Assembly (NCBI GenBank): GCA_964654855.1
Contig: CAZZJS010000003.1
Span: forward strand, 169,065-233,064
Direction of reading: 5' to 3'
Length of the DNA: 64,000 nucleotides
Source of the DNA: JALZUV01 sp964654855
GTDB lineage: Bacteria > Pseudomonadota > Alphaproteobacteria > Rickettsiales > JALZUV01
Positions 41,171 through 50,300 of this stretch are shown here, in pieces; position 1 is the first letter of the stretch, and every line of letters starts with the position of its first letter. Position numbers and translations under genes: made by a program. The notes beneath the pieces are model-generated. The model was not told where the DNA came from, searched no databases, and saw only the letters and a list, made by a program, of their open reading frames with translations.

Positions 41171-42133
41171 ATGAAAAATTTTCAGAATTTAGTTTTATTT
41201 ATTCTTGTGGGCTTATTTGTTTTCTCTTCTTGCCAAAAAGAAGGTGCTTTGTTGGGTGATATTGACATCGACCATGGTGATGTGACCACCGATTTTGGTG
41301 ATGAAACCAATATTGGTGGTGATAGTATTTCTATCATTACTCATATTATTCAGCATGGTGATTCCATAAATATTTTTAATGGCGATTATATCGTCATCGA
41401 AAATGATAGTGGAATTGTAGTTGTTGGCAATGGCAACATCATTGAATTGACGTTTAACGATATCAATATCGATTTTGATATCGATTATGATGTTAACATC
41501 GATGTGGATGTTAATACAACAATCCTTACCAACATTCTCACTTATGGTTGCAACGTCTGCGGGGATGTAGTGGATACCATCTATTTTAACGACAATCAGG
41601 CGCCGGGTGTTATCACGGTGCCGGAAGATCAATATCTTCCGATGTTGTTAGGAACAAGAAGCTTGTTTTCACTTTTTGAAAGTGGTCATCCTTACTTCTC
41701 ATGGGGGGCTGGGCCCATAAGTCCAATCTTTGGACGAATTGAGTTGTTGAGTTGGGATGGTTCAGTGATGGAGATTCGTTCTACTTCTCTAGTGGATAGC
41801 TCAGAGGCCATCTTTGAGTTGTACAATTTTTCGGTTAATCCCGAAGAATTAATGGCTGATAATGGCAATGCTGGTCCTGCATTAGGTGCAACATGCCAGA
41901 TTAATGTCATTTCAGCTCCTCCATCGTTCAGATGGGAGGACGGAGACTGGATATCATTTACGGGAAGTTGGTCCAATGCAGCCTTCGGGTATGCAATGGA
42001 TTGCGGGTTACAAAACGTATGCCCAACCCACCACATCGCTCGCGGTGTGGGAGTGTGGGAAGAAGATGAAGAAGTCTTCAGTCTGTTCACCAATTCAACG
42101 GTGATAGCTGGAGATTTTGATTTTTGCTTCTAA
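41171..42133 (+). CDS. Bacteroidota-like lipoprotein with Asp/Ile repeats
   Basis: This is a 320-residue protein. The signal peptide ends in a lipobox VFSSC followed by QKE, typical of Bacteroidota surface lipoproteins. The region from 95 to 130 is a repeating Asp-x-Asp/Asn-Ile pattern (NDINIDFDIDYDVNIDVDVN), possibly calcium-binding or a beta-stack. The C-terminal half has Cys residues and Trp-rich strands, function unknown. The start is preceded by an A-rich stretch with no Shine-Dalgarno sequence, as is usual in Bacteroidota. It lies 40 bp after the outer-membrane gene. Confidence 0.6.
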   Translation: MKNFQNLVLFILVGLFVFSSCQKEGALLGDIDIDHGDVTTDFGDETNIGGDSISIITHIIQHGDSINIFNGDYIVIENDSGIVVVGNGNIIELTFNDINIDFDIDYDVNIDVDVNTTILTNILTYGCNVCGDVVDTIYFNDNQAPGVITVPEDQYLPMLLGTRSLFSLFESGHPYFSWGAGPISPIFGRIELLSWDGSVMEIRSTSLVDSSEAIFELYNFSVNPEELMADNGNAGPALGATCQINVISAPPSFRWEDGDWISFTGSWSNAAFGYAMDCGLQNVCPTHHIARGVGVWEEDEEVFSLFTNSTVIAGDFDFCF

Positions 42134-42160
42134 GCTAATTTTTTGTAAGATCTATTTTGA

Positions 42161-42197
42161 AAATACCTTCCTCTTGTTTGAGGAGGGTATTTTTTTG
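42161..42197 (+). terminator. Strong intrinsic terminator after the lipoprotein gene
   Basis: AATACCTTCCTC (42162-42173) pairs with GAGGAGGGTATT (42180-42191) through 12 pairs including one G-T, across a six-base loop, and is followed by a run of T. It ends the two-gene Bacteroidota-like unit. Confidence 0.9.
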
Positions 42198-42403
42198 CCT
42201 AAAATTACTCGGTTGCCTTCCGAATACGATCGTTAATCATCGAAGCAGTCTCACGTAACGGGTCGAGAAATAGTGTTATTCTAATGTTATAACTTTAGAA
42301 TAAATGAAATAGATGGAAATAAATAGACATATATACCAATAGCTTAATTTGCGATTCTGTTTGTTCAGCAAGTTTCATAATGTTAAAATAATTTAAGGTT
42401 ATT

Positions 42404-42467
42404 AAGGGGTGCTGGATATGGTTTTGTCACCCAAAACCGCCAAACTTAGTTTGGCGGCTCACCCCTT
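42404..42467 (+). other. Candidate origin of transfer (oriT), copy 2
   Basis: AAGGGGTG (42404-42411) and CACCCCTT (42460-42467) form the outer arms. GCTGGATATGG, the GGTTTTG/CAAAACC hairpin and ACCGCCAAA inside match copy 1 at 26334-26399 almost base for base. Outer arms differ between copies but stay paired (AAGAGGGTG/CACCCTCTT versus AAGGGGTG/CACCCCTT), showing selection on the hairpin. Copy 2 has an extra CCGCCAAAC/GTTTGGCGG hairpin. The mobC gene follows 33 bases later, as in copy 1. Confidence 0.7.
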
Positions 42468-42500
42468 ACTAACTGCTAATTTTAACAAAGGGAGTTGGTT

Positions 42501-42914
42501 ATGGATAAAACACCATCAGGTAATCAGAAACTATCGCTTCGAAATTCACGTGTTTCTTTTCGCTGTAGTGAAGATGAAAAAGTTGCATTTGCGAAGCTTG
42601 CTAAGAAAGAGAATTCGACGGTATCAAAATACTATCGCGATAAGTTACGCCAAATGATTGACGGATGCATTCAGTTGGATAAAGCGGATTTACAGTTTTT
42701 GAATGCCGATATTTATGAGCGTAAGAAGCTAGGAAATAACCTTAATCAGATTGCACATCATCTCAATAGTGGGGTGTTGAAAGTTGATAATGAACTCATC
42801 ATTGAACTTCGCAAATCCCAGCAACTAAAGAGTCGAGCGATTGAGAAGTTGGTTGCGCTGAAAAATGATAGTTTAAACAAGGTCATCGAATACCGCAAAA
42901 ATTTGCGAGATTAG
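42501..42914 (+). CDS. mobC: MobC-like relaxosome accessory protein, second copy
   Basis: This is a 137-residue paralogue of the protein at 25884. It shares the motif LGNNLNQIAHHLN, ELIIELRKSQQ and the end VIEYRKNLRD. The N-terminal half differs (NSRVSFRCSEDEKVAFAKLA), again a ribbon-helix-helix-like segment. GGGAG lies eight bases before the ATG at 42501; the open frame extends two codons upstream with TTG. It lies 33 bp after oriT copy 2. Probably intact, though its partner relaxase is truncated. Confidence 0.78.
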   Translation: MDKTPSGNQKLSLRNSRVSFRCSEDEKVAFAKLAKKENSTVSKYYRDKLRQMIDGCIQLDKADLQFLNADIYERKKLGNNLNQIAHHLNSGVLKVDNELIIELRKSQQLKSRAIEKLVALKNDSLNKVIEYRKNLRD

Positions 42915-42922
42915 GAGGTGCA

Positions 42923-43351
42923 ATGTTGTTTGAAGACGAGGAAGAAGATGGGATTGGCATCTTTAAAGCAAAGCGGGGGAGAGCGCCCCATTTTCATCAT
43001 CTTGAATTGAGTCGTTCTGCGATTACGAAGGCTGCTAAAATCAATGTTAAGAAACCACCCGCAGTGTTTGTCATATTTGGAAGTAGGACATCTGTTGGTG
43101 GCGGTATTCAGTATGCTGATTACATAAGCGATAATATGGAAGTTGAGGTTTATAATGAACAGCACCTTCCTATTCGCTCACAAGATGAATTACATGAATG
43201 TGTAAAATCGTGGGAACATGGTTTTGTAGAACGTGCTAATGCGAAAAATGTTCAGCATATGGTGATGAGTTATCCAATTACCGCTAATCCGAAGGCTGTT
43301 TTGAAGGCAGCCGCGGATACGCTAGAGAAAAGCTTTGAAGGGCGTGAGTAA
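42923..43351 (+). pseudogene. Truncated MobA relaxase
   Basis: This open frame of 142 codons matches the first 142 or so residues of the relaxase at 24267 (KAKRGRAPHFHH, KKPPAVFVIFGSRTSVGGG, KSWEHGFVERANAKN, MVMSYPITANPKAVLKAA). It stops just before the position of the histidine triad, so it cannot nick DNA. The following 280 bases show no continuation of the frame. It is a deletion remnant of a second mobilization module. Confidence 0.8.
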
Positions 43352-43634
43352 AAGCGTCATGTTGTCGCTACGCTTGCATGGAATAGAATTGTAACAAAAC
43401 TGTCATTTTTTTAGAATTTACCTAGCGGTATTTAAATTTCTATGCACCCCCAGAAATACATTGTATATTACTGATAAATATATATTTAATTCATATTCTT
43501 ATACTCAATCGCTTTAATAGAAAGCGAAATGATTTATCTAAAATTGTTTCTATTGGTAAATCGACCTTAACTGTTTTTCTGCATACTGAGAGCATAAGAC
43601 AAACACGTAATACGTAGTTAAGGAATATGTTAGA

Positions 43635-45656
43635 ATGGTAACTTATAATCTCAGTGTATCAGATAATACTCTGACTGCAGGCGGTACGAATGATATTATC
43701 AATATCGGCATTGGTGATAATACTGTTAACGCGGGTGGCGGGAATGATGTCATTAACGTTGACGGTTCCGTCTTTTTCGATGCAGGTGATATTTTAGATT
43801 TCACTAATCAGGATGGTGCGGGCACTGTAACGGTTCCCAATTCAGGTGAAGTCACATTGGATGGGAACTTGTGGAAAGGTGTTTCTGGAGATTTTAAAAT
43901 TACGGCTGATACGGTTTTAACCTTTGAGTATATGAGCACACTTGAATCTGAGATCGGGATGGTTGGGTTTGATAGTAACTTAGCCTGGAATGGTGGTGGT
44001 GGTACTGCAGAAGAATATTTTCAAACCTATGGTACACAAACAAATGTTGCTTCTATCAACCAAGGTACAGGCTTTTCGTACTCTGGTAGCGGGAATTGGG
44101 AAGTAATGACCATTAATGTGGGTGATTACATCACAGGTAATTTTGATTATTTTGCATTGGTTAATGATCATGATAATGGCACAGTTGGTAATTCCTCTTT
44201 TCGTAATATTAAGTTAGTTGATACGGGGATTTACTCTAATGTCCTCAATGGAGGGGCTGGTGATGATCTCATTACTTCTGGCAATGGGCATGATACGATT
44301 GATGGTGGCGCAGATAATGATACGATTTATGGCGGTGGTGGAGATGACATCATTACCGGTGGTACGGGTGATGACCTTATCTATAGTCAAAGTAGCTCGG
44401 CTCCTTCTAGCACTCTTCTTACTATTGAAGCAGAAGATTACGATTCAATTCGTGCAGGAGTAGGCCATGAATGGACAACAGAAGCACGAGCGGGTGCTTC
44501 TAACGATACTGTAGTGAGAGTAGATAACAATGGCGGGAATAACCATTTTATTGGTCGATTAGATGAAGCACCAGAACTTACTTATAGCGTAACTTTTGAT
44601 AGCGCTGGAACCTACTATATATGGATGCGAGGCTATGGACCAAATGGCAGTGATGATTCAGCTTATGTGGGCCTCGATGGTACATTGTTGACAAATGCAG
44701 GTGGAATGACGTTTGGTAACCCTAGTTGGTCAGGAAGCACTTGGACTGGCGGTACTTTTCGCATTGAGTTTACAATCACAGAAGCGGGGACGCATACGAT
44801 CAACTTATGGCCACGTGAAGATGGTATTTCAATTGATAAGATTTTAATTACAGATGATATCAACTACACCCCAACAGGACTAGGTCCATCGGAAAGTGCA
44901 GCTACGATTGATGGTGAGGATGGAGATGATACAATCTTTGGTGGTAATGGTGCTGATACTATCGATGGTGGTGACGATGATGATACAATCTTTGGCGGTA
45001 ATGGTATCGACACAATTAATGGTGGTGATGGTGCTGATACTATCGATGGCGGCGCTAGTAACGACATGCTTGATGGCGGTACAGGTAATGATGTGGTTGA
45101 TGGCGGTGCTGGTGCTGATGACTTAGATGGAGAAGCGGGTGCAGACACTTTAGATGGTGGTGATGGTGATGATACTGTTGATGGTGGTGCAGGTGATGAC
45201 ACTGTTCAGGGTGGTAGCGGCGAAGACGTTGTAAATGGCGGTGATGGTGATGACTTTATTGTTGATGTAGATATCTACGGCAGTACTGGGTTTGATGCTG
45301 ATGCTGATGCTGAAGATGCACTCCATGGTGGCGCAGGCGATGATATTCTTGTTGCTACGTCAGGGGCCGACCAAATGTATGGTGATGGCGGAGCCGATAT
45401 ATTCGTCTTCACACCCTATGATACGGTGACTGAAGCACGAGTCTATGATTTCCAACAAGGAACCGATTTACTCTATCTCATCGATTTAACACCTACTTAC
45501 CAAGTCGATGTTAATTACATCTTCGAGTTTAACAGCCTCAATATCTCAGTTATCGGTGGTAACACCCATATCACCTTCGCTAATGGTAGCGATATTCAGA
45601 TTGATGGAGTCACAAATTTGACCGAAGCCGATTTCGACGGACAACACTTCTTCTAA
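43635..45656 (+). CDS. RTX-type secreted calcium-binding protein with CBM-like domain
   Basis: This is a 673-residue protein with no signal peptide, as is usual for type I secretion substrates. Gly-Gly-x-Gly-x-Asp repeats occur at about 198-250 (GGAGDDLITSGNGHDTIDGG) and densely at about 425-550 (GGNGIDTINGGDGADTIDGG and others), each block binding calcium. Between them (about 257-415) is a carbohydrate-binding-module-like domain beginning TIEAEDYDSI and ending GISIDKILI, similar to CBM6/CBM35 folds. The C-terminal 60 residues are aliphatic, the usual secretion signal. No type I exporter genes are in the window. It may be an adhesin or polysaccharide-binding surface protein. Confidence 0.75.
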   Translation: MVTYNLSVSDNTLTAGGTNDIINIGIGDNTVNAGGGNDVINVDGSVFFDAGDILDFTNQDGAGTVTVPNSGEVTLDGNLWKGVSGDFKITADTVLTFEYMSTLESEIGMVGFDSNLAWNGGGGTAEEYFQTYGTQTNVASINQGTGFSYSGSGNWEVMTINVGDYITGNFDYFALVNDHDNGTVGNSSFRNIKLVDTGIYSNVLNGGAGDDLITSGNGHDTIDGGADNDTIYGGGGDDIITGGTGDDLIYSQSSSAPSSTLLTIEAEDYDSIRAGVGHEWTTEARAGASNDTVVRVDNNGGNNHFIGRLDEAPELTYSVTFDSAGTYYIWMRGYGPNGSDDSAYVGLDGTLLTNAGGMTFGNPSWSGSTWTGGTFRIEFTITEAGTHTINLWPREDGISIDKILITDDINYTPTGLGPSESAATIDGEDGDDTIFGGNGADTIDGGDDDDTIFGGNGIDTINGGDGADTIDGGASNDMLDGGTGNDVVDGGAGADDLDGEAGADTLDGGDGDDTVDGGAGDDTVQGGSGEDVVNGGDGDDFIVDVDIYGSTGFDADADAEDALHGGAGDDILVATSGADQMYGDGGADIFVFTPYDTVTEARVYDFQQGTDLLYLIDLTPTYQVDVNYIFEFNSLNISVIGGNTHITFANGSDIQIDGVTNLTEADFDGQHFF

Positions 45657-45962
45657 ATCTAAAAGAACCTAATAATATTTGAAAAACTCGATCTTATAAA
45701 GCCCTTGGGACTTTTCTTTTCAGGGAGTCATAGAAAAGCAGAGCTGTTGAGCCTATTAAAGAGTTGGTTAGTACATGAAGTGAAGTCGATGAGAAAACTA
45801 TAAAGCTAGAGAATGAGTATGAGCAAAATGGCTTCTCCCCGGCGGCACCATTAGCTCTTTAGTATCTTACTTTAACGTCTGGCAGAACTTGGAGAGCCCT
45901 AGATTGTCATGATAATAGCTCAATAGTATTCATTAATCATTTGAATTCAGTTTGTTAGGTAT
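45657..45962. other. Non-coding interval after the RTX gene
   Basis: I see no convincing gene. Short open stretches exist, such as one reading AELLSLLKSWLVHEVKSMRK near 45745, but none has a start or family signal; they could be relics of a deleted gene. Confidence 0.35.
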
Positions 45963-46001
45963 AAAAAAAGACTGTATTCAATGCTGAATACAGTCTTTTT
46001 T
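45963..46001. terminator. Bidirectional intrinsic terminator
   Basis: AAAAAAGACTGTATTCA (45964-45980) is perfectly complementary to TGAATACAGTCTTTTTT (45985-46001) around a four-base loop. It has A-tract and T-tract on either side and so serves both the RTX gene and the esterase gene, which converge here. Confidence 0.93.
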
Positions 46002-46020
46002 GTTTTTGTGAGAAATGGGT

Positions 46021-46908
46021 TTATTTCAAACCCATTTGTTTGAGGATGTTGTTTGCACATGTTCTTCCTAAAACCTCATAGGTCTCAGGGTGATAATGCC
46101 AGATATCATCCTTTCTCTTTTTAGGCTCCCAATCACGAGCCGTGGCTAACCCGATTGGGTCCGCACCGAAATGGATATTATCCATTTCAGCAATTAGCTC
46201 GTCTTGTGCTAATCGAATGATACGTACCGCCTCTTGATAGTCCGCTATTTGTGTAGCTGAAAATCCACGGCCAACCGCACCAATCTCATCAATCGGGCGA
46301 GTCTTGATAATGAAGAAGTCGATGGGAACGCCCAATTCTTTCTCCATATAGCCGAAAACTGCCTTGGTGCCTTGTTTGTACCGTTTGACGACTTCCTCTC
46401 GTTCTGCGCCCTTTTTACGGGCTAAATGAGAAACCGAGGATTCGCCTTGCGACCAAGGCATTTTGATCACTACACCTTCGCCATACTCAGCAACCATGTC
46501 AGCATATTGAGCTTTCATGATTTCTACTGATCGCAAAAGGGCTCCACCGGGGCGATCTTCACCAATATACCACCAGATTTTTTCGTCACCTTGCGAGGTG
46601 GTGGCATTGTCGACGGTAGATCCACCTGTCGCCGGAATAATAATTTTCCCATCAGCATCTTTTGCCAAACTCACTACGGGGAGTTTGGTTCCAGATTCCA
46701 GGCTGTCTTGAAGGCAGCTTGCACCGGACTCTTTATCGCCGATAAAGTTTTTCCACCCCCCTCCATTGGATTGTCCGTTAGGAGGTGAATAAATCGCAAC
46801 TGTTTCGGAGAAGTTTTGTGATTTCACACTAGACTTTCCGCCTGCGCAGTATTGCAAGCTAAACGCTATACTTAGTACAAGGATGATTGTGAAAAAGTTC
46901 TTAGTCAT
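46021..46908 (-). CDS. SGNH/SASA-family esterase lipoprotein, Bacteroidota-like
   Basis: This is a 295-residue lipoprotein with lipobox LQYC followed by AGG. The body resembles the sialate O-acetylesterase/SGNH family (SASA): the nucleophile block is PPNGQSNGG (GQSN), the second block is MPWSQGESSV (WxQGE), and the catalytic Asp-His pair lies in DDIWHYHPETYEVLG. It would deacetylate glycans at the surface. The start is preceded by an A-rich leader without a Shine-Dalgarno, and codon use differs from the neighbouring core genes, so it is probably acquired from Bacteroidota. Confidence 0.72.
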   Translation of the reverse strand: MTKNFFTIILVLSIAFSLQYCAGGKSSVKSQNFSETVAIYSPPNGQSNGGGWKNFIGDKESGASCLQDSLESGTKLPVVSLAKDADGKIIIPATGGSTVDNATTSQGDEKIWWYIGEDRPGGALLRSVEIMKAQYADMVAEYGEGVVIKMPWSQGESSVSHLARKKGAEREEVVKRYKQGTKAVFGYMEKELGVPIDFFIIKTRPIDEIGAVGRGFSATQIADYQEAVRIIRLAQDELIAEMDNIHFGADPIGLATARDWEPKKRKDDIWHYHPETYEVLGRTCANNILKQMGLK

Positions 46909-47342
46909 GGCTTTTATTTATTGATTAAAAAATAACCCTACACACAATTTGCCATGAGTGTGAGGAGTTTAATGAAATTACAGTTTTTTGCTGAAAGCGT
47001 GGGCAATTTACCTGTTCATAATTATTGAGAGGCATGAACCCGAGCTGCTAAAACATTTGCAAAATGAAACACAAAAAACTTACAAGAGTATAGCAAAAGT
47101 TATCCGGTTATTTTGTTAAGTACTTATGACAATTTCGTGTTTTTGTTTTTCAGGGAGTGAAAAATATAAAAATAGCTATATTTACCAACCTTGTAAGCAT
47201 GTGTTCGTGGTTCTTGTGAAATATGGGTTTGGGGGCTTTTTGTCATTAAACCGTAACATGCTAATTTTTCTCAATAATGTTATATTGTTAGCATGGAGAA
47301 ACTATATCTAATATTGGCTTTGACAGCGGTTTGGAGGATTTT
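46909..47342. promoter_or_regulatory. Intergenic region upstream of the giant repeat protein
   Basis: No gene is seen. A candidate promoter for the rightward gene is TTGTCA at 47240-47245 with TAATTT 16 bases on. An inverted pair CATGCTAA (47257-47264) and TTAGCATG (47288-47295) lies over it and may be an operator. The right boundary of the accessory region must lie within or near this interval, but no third att repeat is recognisable. Confidence 0.4.
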
Positions 47343-50300
47343 TTGGTCGCAATAACCGCACAGCCTCCAAAATCTCGCTGGGATTTTCCGTTTAAGGAAC
47401 CCGAGCAATGGTGGGAGATTTGGCATAATACGGAACGTTCATTGGCCGCACAATTTGCGATGATGCCAGTGAATGCTATTGCGCGGCGTTTGCTAGAAGA
47501 TCCTGCTATTGCGGCGAAAAAGAGTGCATCCGGCCGTAATAAGAAAGCGCTTGAGGTTGCGACATACGAATATTTAGAGAATGTGTTTACTCGTACGACA
47601 GGTGCGCAAATTATTCGTTCATGGACGAGCCTTTACGGTAACGATAAAAAATTCCAAAAATGTGTGCATGCTGGGGAATTACTTTCTGGTTTAACGGCGA
47701 GTGCCGCTTATCACGACAAAGAATCGATCCCACTAGCTGAAGAATTAAAGAATGGCCATGTGACCCCTGTGCATGATTTCATTTTCCATTCATCTGATGC
47801 TAACCAGATGATGAGTGACTTTGTGACAGGTGAGCTGGATGTGACTCCTACTAATTTGAGGCAGATGGAGCAGCATTTACAGGCGATGAGTGAGCTTTCA
47901 GCCCAGCCGTTGGCTATGGCAGAAGAAATGCGTCGTAACAGTACGCAGCCGACGAGCCCTCATACACGCCCAAGTGATTACATTCGTGAAGTGCTAGAAG
48001 CAAAGCAGCTTCAAACCCCACGTCAGATGCAAATTTTGTTCAGTCTGATTCCTCCAATGATTACTCACGGAGCGCTCGCTCTTAGTCATGTAGAGTATGT
48101 GCCGCAGGAAAAGAAATTCTTAACCGTTGATCAGTCGGTTAGATTAGCGAAAGCAGTGGAAGAAACACTAAATGCTAATGCCTATGAATATAATCATGAT
48201 AGTGATGGGAAACCTCTCTTAGAGAACGTGCCTGCATCGGCAATTATCAAAAAAACCGATAATGGGTATGAAGTTCTGAGTGAGCAGGAATTACTACAGT
48301 TTGGTAATCGCTTGCTACATAAAACCAAAGAAATAGCAGGGCAAAATCTAAACCGTATTCTGGCTTACGCTGATGATCATTATGAAGCAGTCGAACAGCA
48401 GTTACTCAATTCTGTTTACCCAACGAAACCAAAGGAAAAGACGCTAAACAATACCAGCGCGCTTGTTTCAACTGAATTTACTAAGCCCTGGGAGGAGAAC
48501 AAAAAATCCTCTCCTATTTCGCATAAAACGAATCGTTGGAGTAGTTATTTAGGGGCGATCTGGAACAATGTCACGCGTGACGAGTCAAAGCATGAAATGA
48601 CGAAGCTTTATCGTCGTAAGCTCCCTACCCAGGTGACTAAAATGCCGATTAATATTGTTGGTGATTACTTGCTGCGCCGAAAGGACGGTAGCCTTGACAA
48701 TATTCGTGATGGTGAGTGGCAACCTATTGCGAAGAAAGAGCTCTGGGGGCTTGCTGCAAACCCAATAGCGGGTTCGCATGGGTTAGTAGGTGTTAAAGAA
48801 ATTGTGGGTACGGGAAGTCAGCTTACCGATACTTCGATTAAAAAGTTGAATCGTCACTTTGCTGCTGCTGCTAAATCTGGATTGGCGATGGATAGAGATA
48901 TTCAGCAGAGTTTAGAGACGAGTCGTTCTGCTATTCGTCAAAAGCAATTATCGGTTACGCCTAGTTTGAAAGCGAAGGTGGAGCGTATTCAACAGAAGGA
49001 TCCACGCAGTTATAGCCAAGATGATTATACGGCTTTACAAAGTTATTTTCAGGCTTTGTCGCAAGGCGTTAATCAGCAAGCGAATACATTGCTTAAGCCT
49101 TATAAAAAGCAAGATGATGAAGAATTAACCGATGTTATTACCCGCAATGTTTTAGAATCCGTTGGTGATTTACCTTCGGCACTTACTACACTTAGTTTCA
49201 TTCAATCTATCTTACAAAAGGAAGTAAAAAACCTTCATAGTTTAGAGTTTGTTGATCCGAAAAAGAATCTTATCCCAGTGAAAAGTTTTCGTGAAATTGC
49301 TGACTATATGGAAGAACAGCTTACCTCGGCAGGTATTGCTGTTGTAGGGGAAGAATATCAGGGCAAAAAGTGCCAAGTAGAAGGCTTGGCTAATGGGCAA
49401 ATGGTGCAGTTTAATAAACAAGCAAACCGTTATGAAGCTGTGCAACCAGAAACCATTGTTCGTTTAGCGAATGTGGTATCAGCTAAATTTAAGCAAGAAA
49501 TCGGATCAAATTTAGAGCGAATTAAGCAAGGTTCGATTGATAAAACACATTATGCATTCGTAGAAAAAGCATTGTTCTCGCAGCCTAAAGAAAACTCAAA
49601 AGCTATTTTATCTCCAACCTTCTCAGGTGAAAAACGCTGGTCCGCTCCAACAAAAATTAAGCATGAGCGTAGCTTCTTTGAAAAAATTCGTGATAGTTGG
49701 AAACATGCGACTCGCCCCGAAGCGATACATGAAGCAAAGCTGCTGTGGAGTCGTACTAGTTATGCCCGTTTTAGCGGTATTCCTATTGGTACTTGGCAAC
49801 ATATACGCCGCGGCTATTTGCCGGTAGATAAAGAAACAGGTCGCTGGAAGGTGAACCCTGAAGCTAGTATAGGAGAGATTTTTACCAACCCTGGTAAATT
49901 TATTTCGCGCGGAAGTTTACTTTCTGGTTTATGGGGAGCCATTGCTTACCCTATTGGCGAGTTTGTTGCTACGATTGGCCGTGAGATGTCACGTTATAAA
50001 GTGACGGATATTATTGCTGATTCTTCCCATGCGAGTGACACATTGAGTGAGTTGCTACATAAAGCCCCAACCTTGTCTGATGATTGGGAAAAAGAATATC
50101 GCGAGGTAACAGGTAAAAGTGCTGCTCTTCAGCAGGCAGCAGAAAATGATACATTTAAAATGATTCCGCGTATTGCTATGAAACCAGCACATTTAAGGTT
50201 AGAGCATGAGAATCTCTTAATGCAGCAATATATGGAACAAGCTGGAGCAGTGGCTCTCGCAACGGCTAGTCAATTAACGAGTAACGCAAAAACTACAACA

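Noticed and set aside
44218..45202. Frames antiparallel or shifted to the RTX repeats
   Set aside because: They arise from the repetitive coding DNA and have no start signals.
43830..45300. CRISPR array in the repeated part of the RTX gene
   Set aside because: Repeats are coding, vary in sequence and have period 27 nt or close to it with no spacers; they encode Gly-Gly-x-Gly-x-Asp motifs.
45745..45810. Short helical peptide frame after the RTX gene
   Set aside because: There is no start signal or family match; too short to call.
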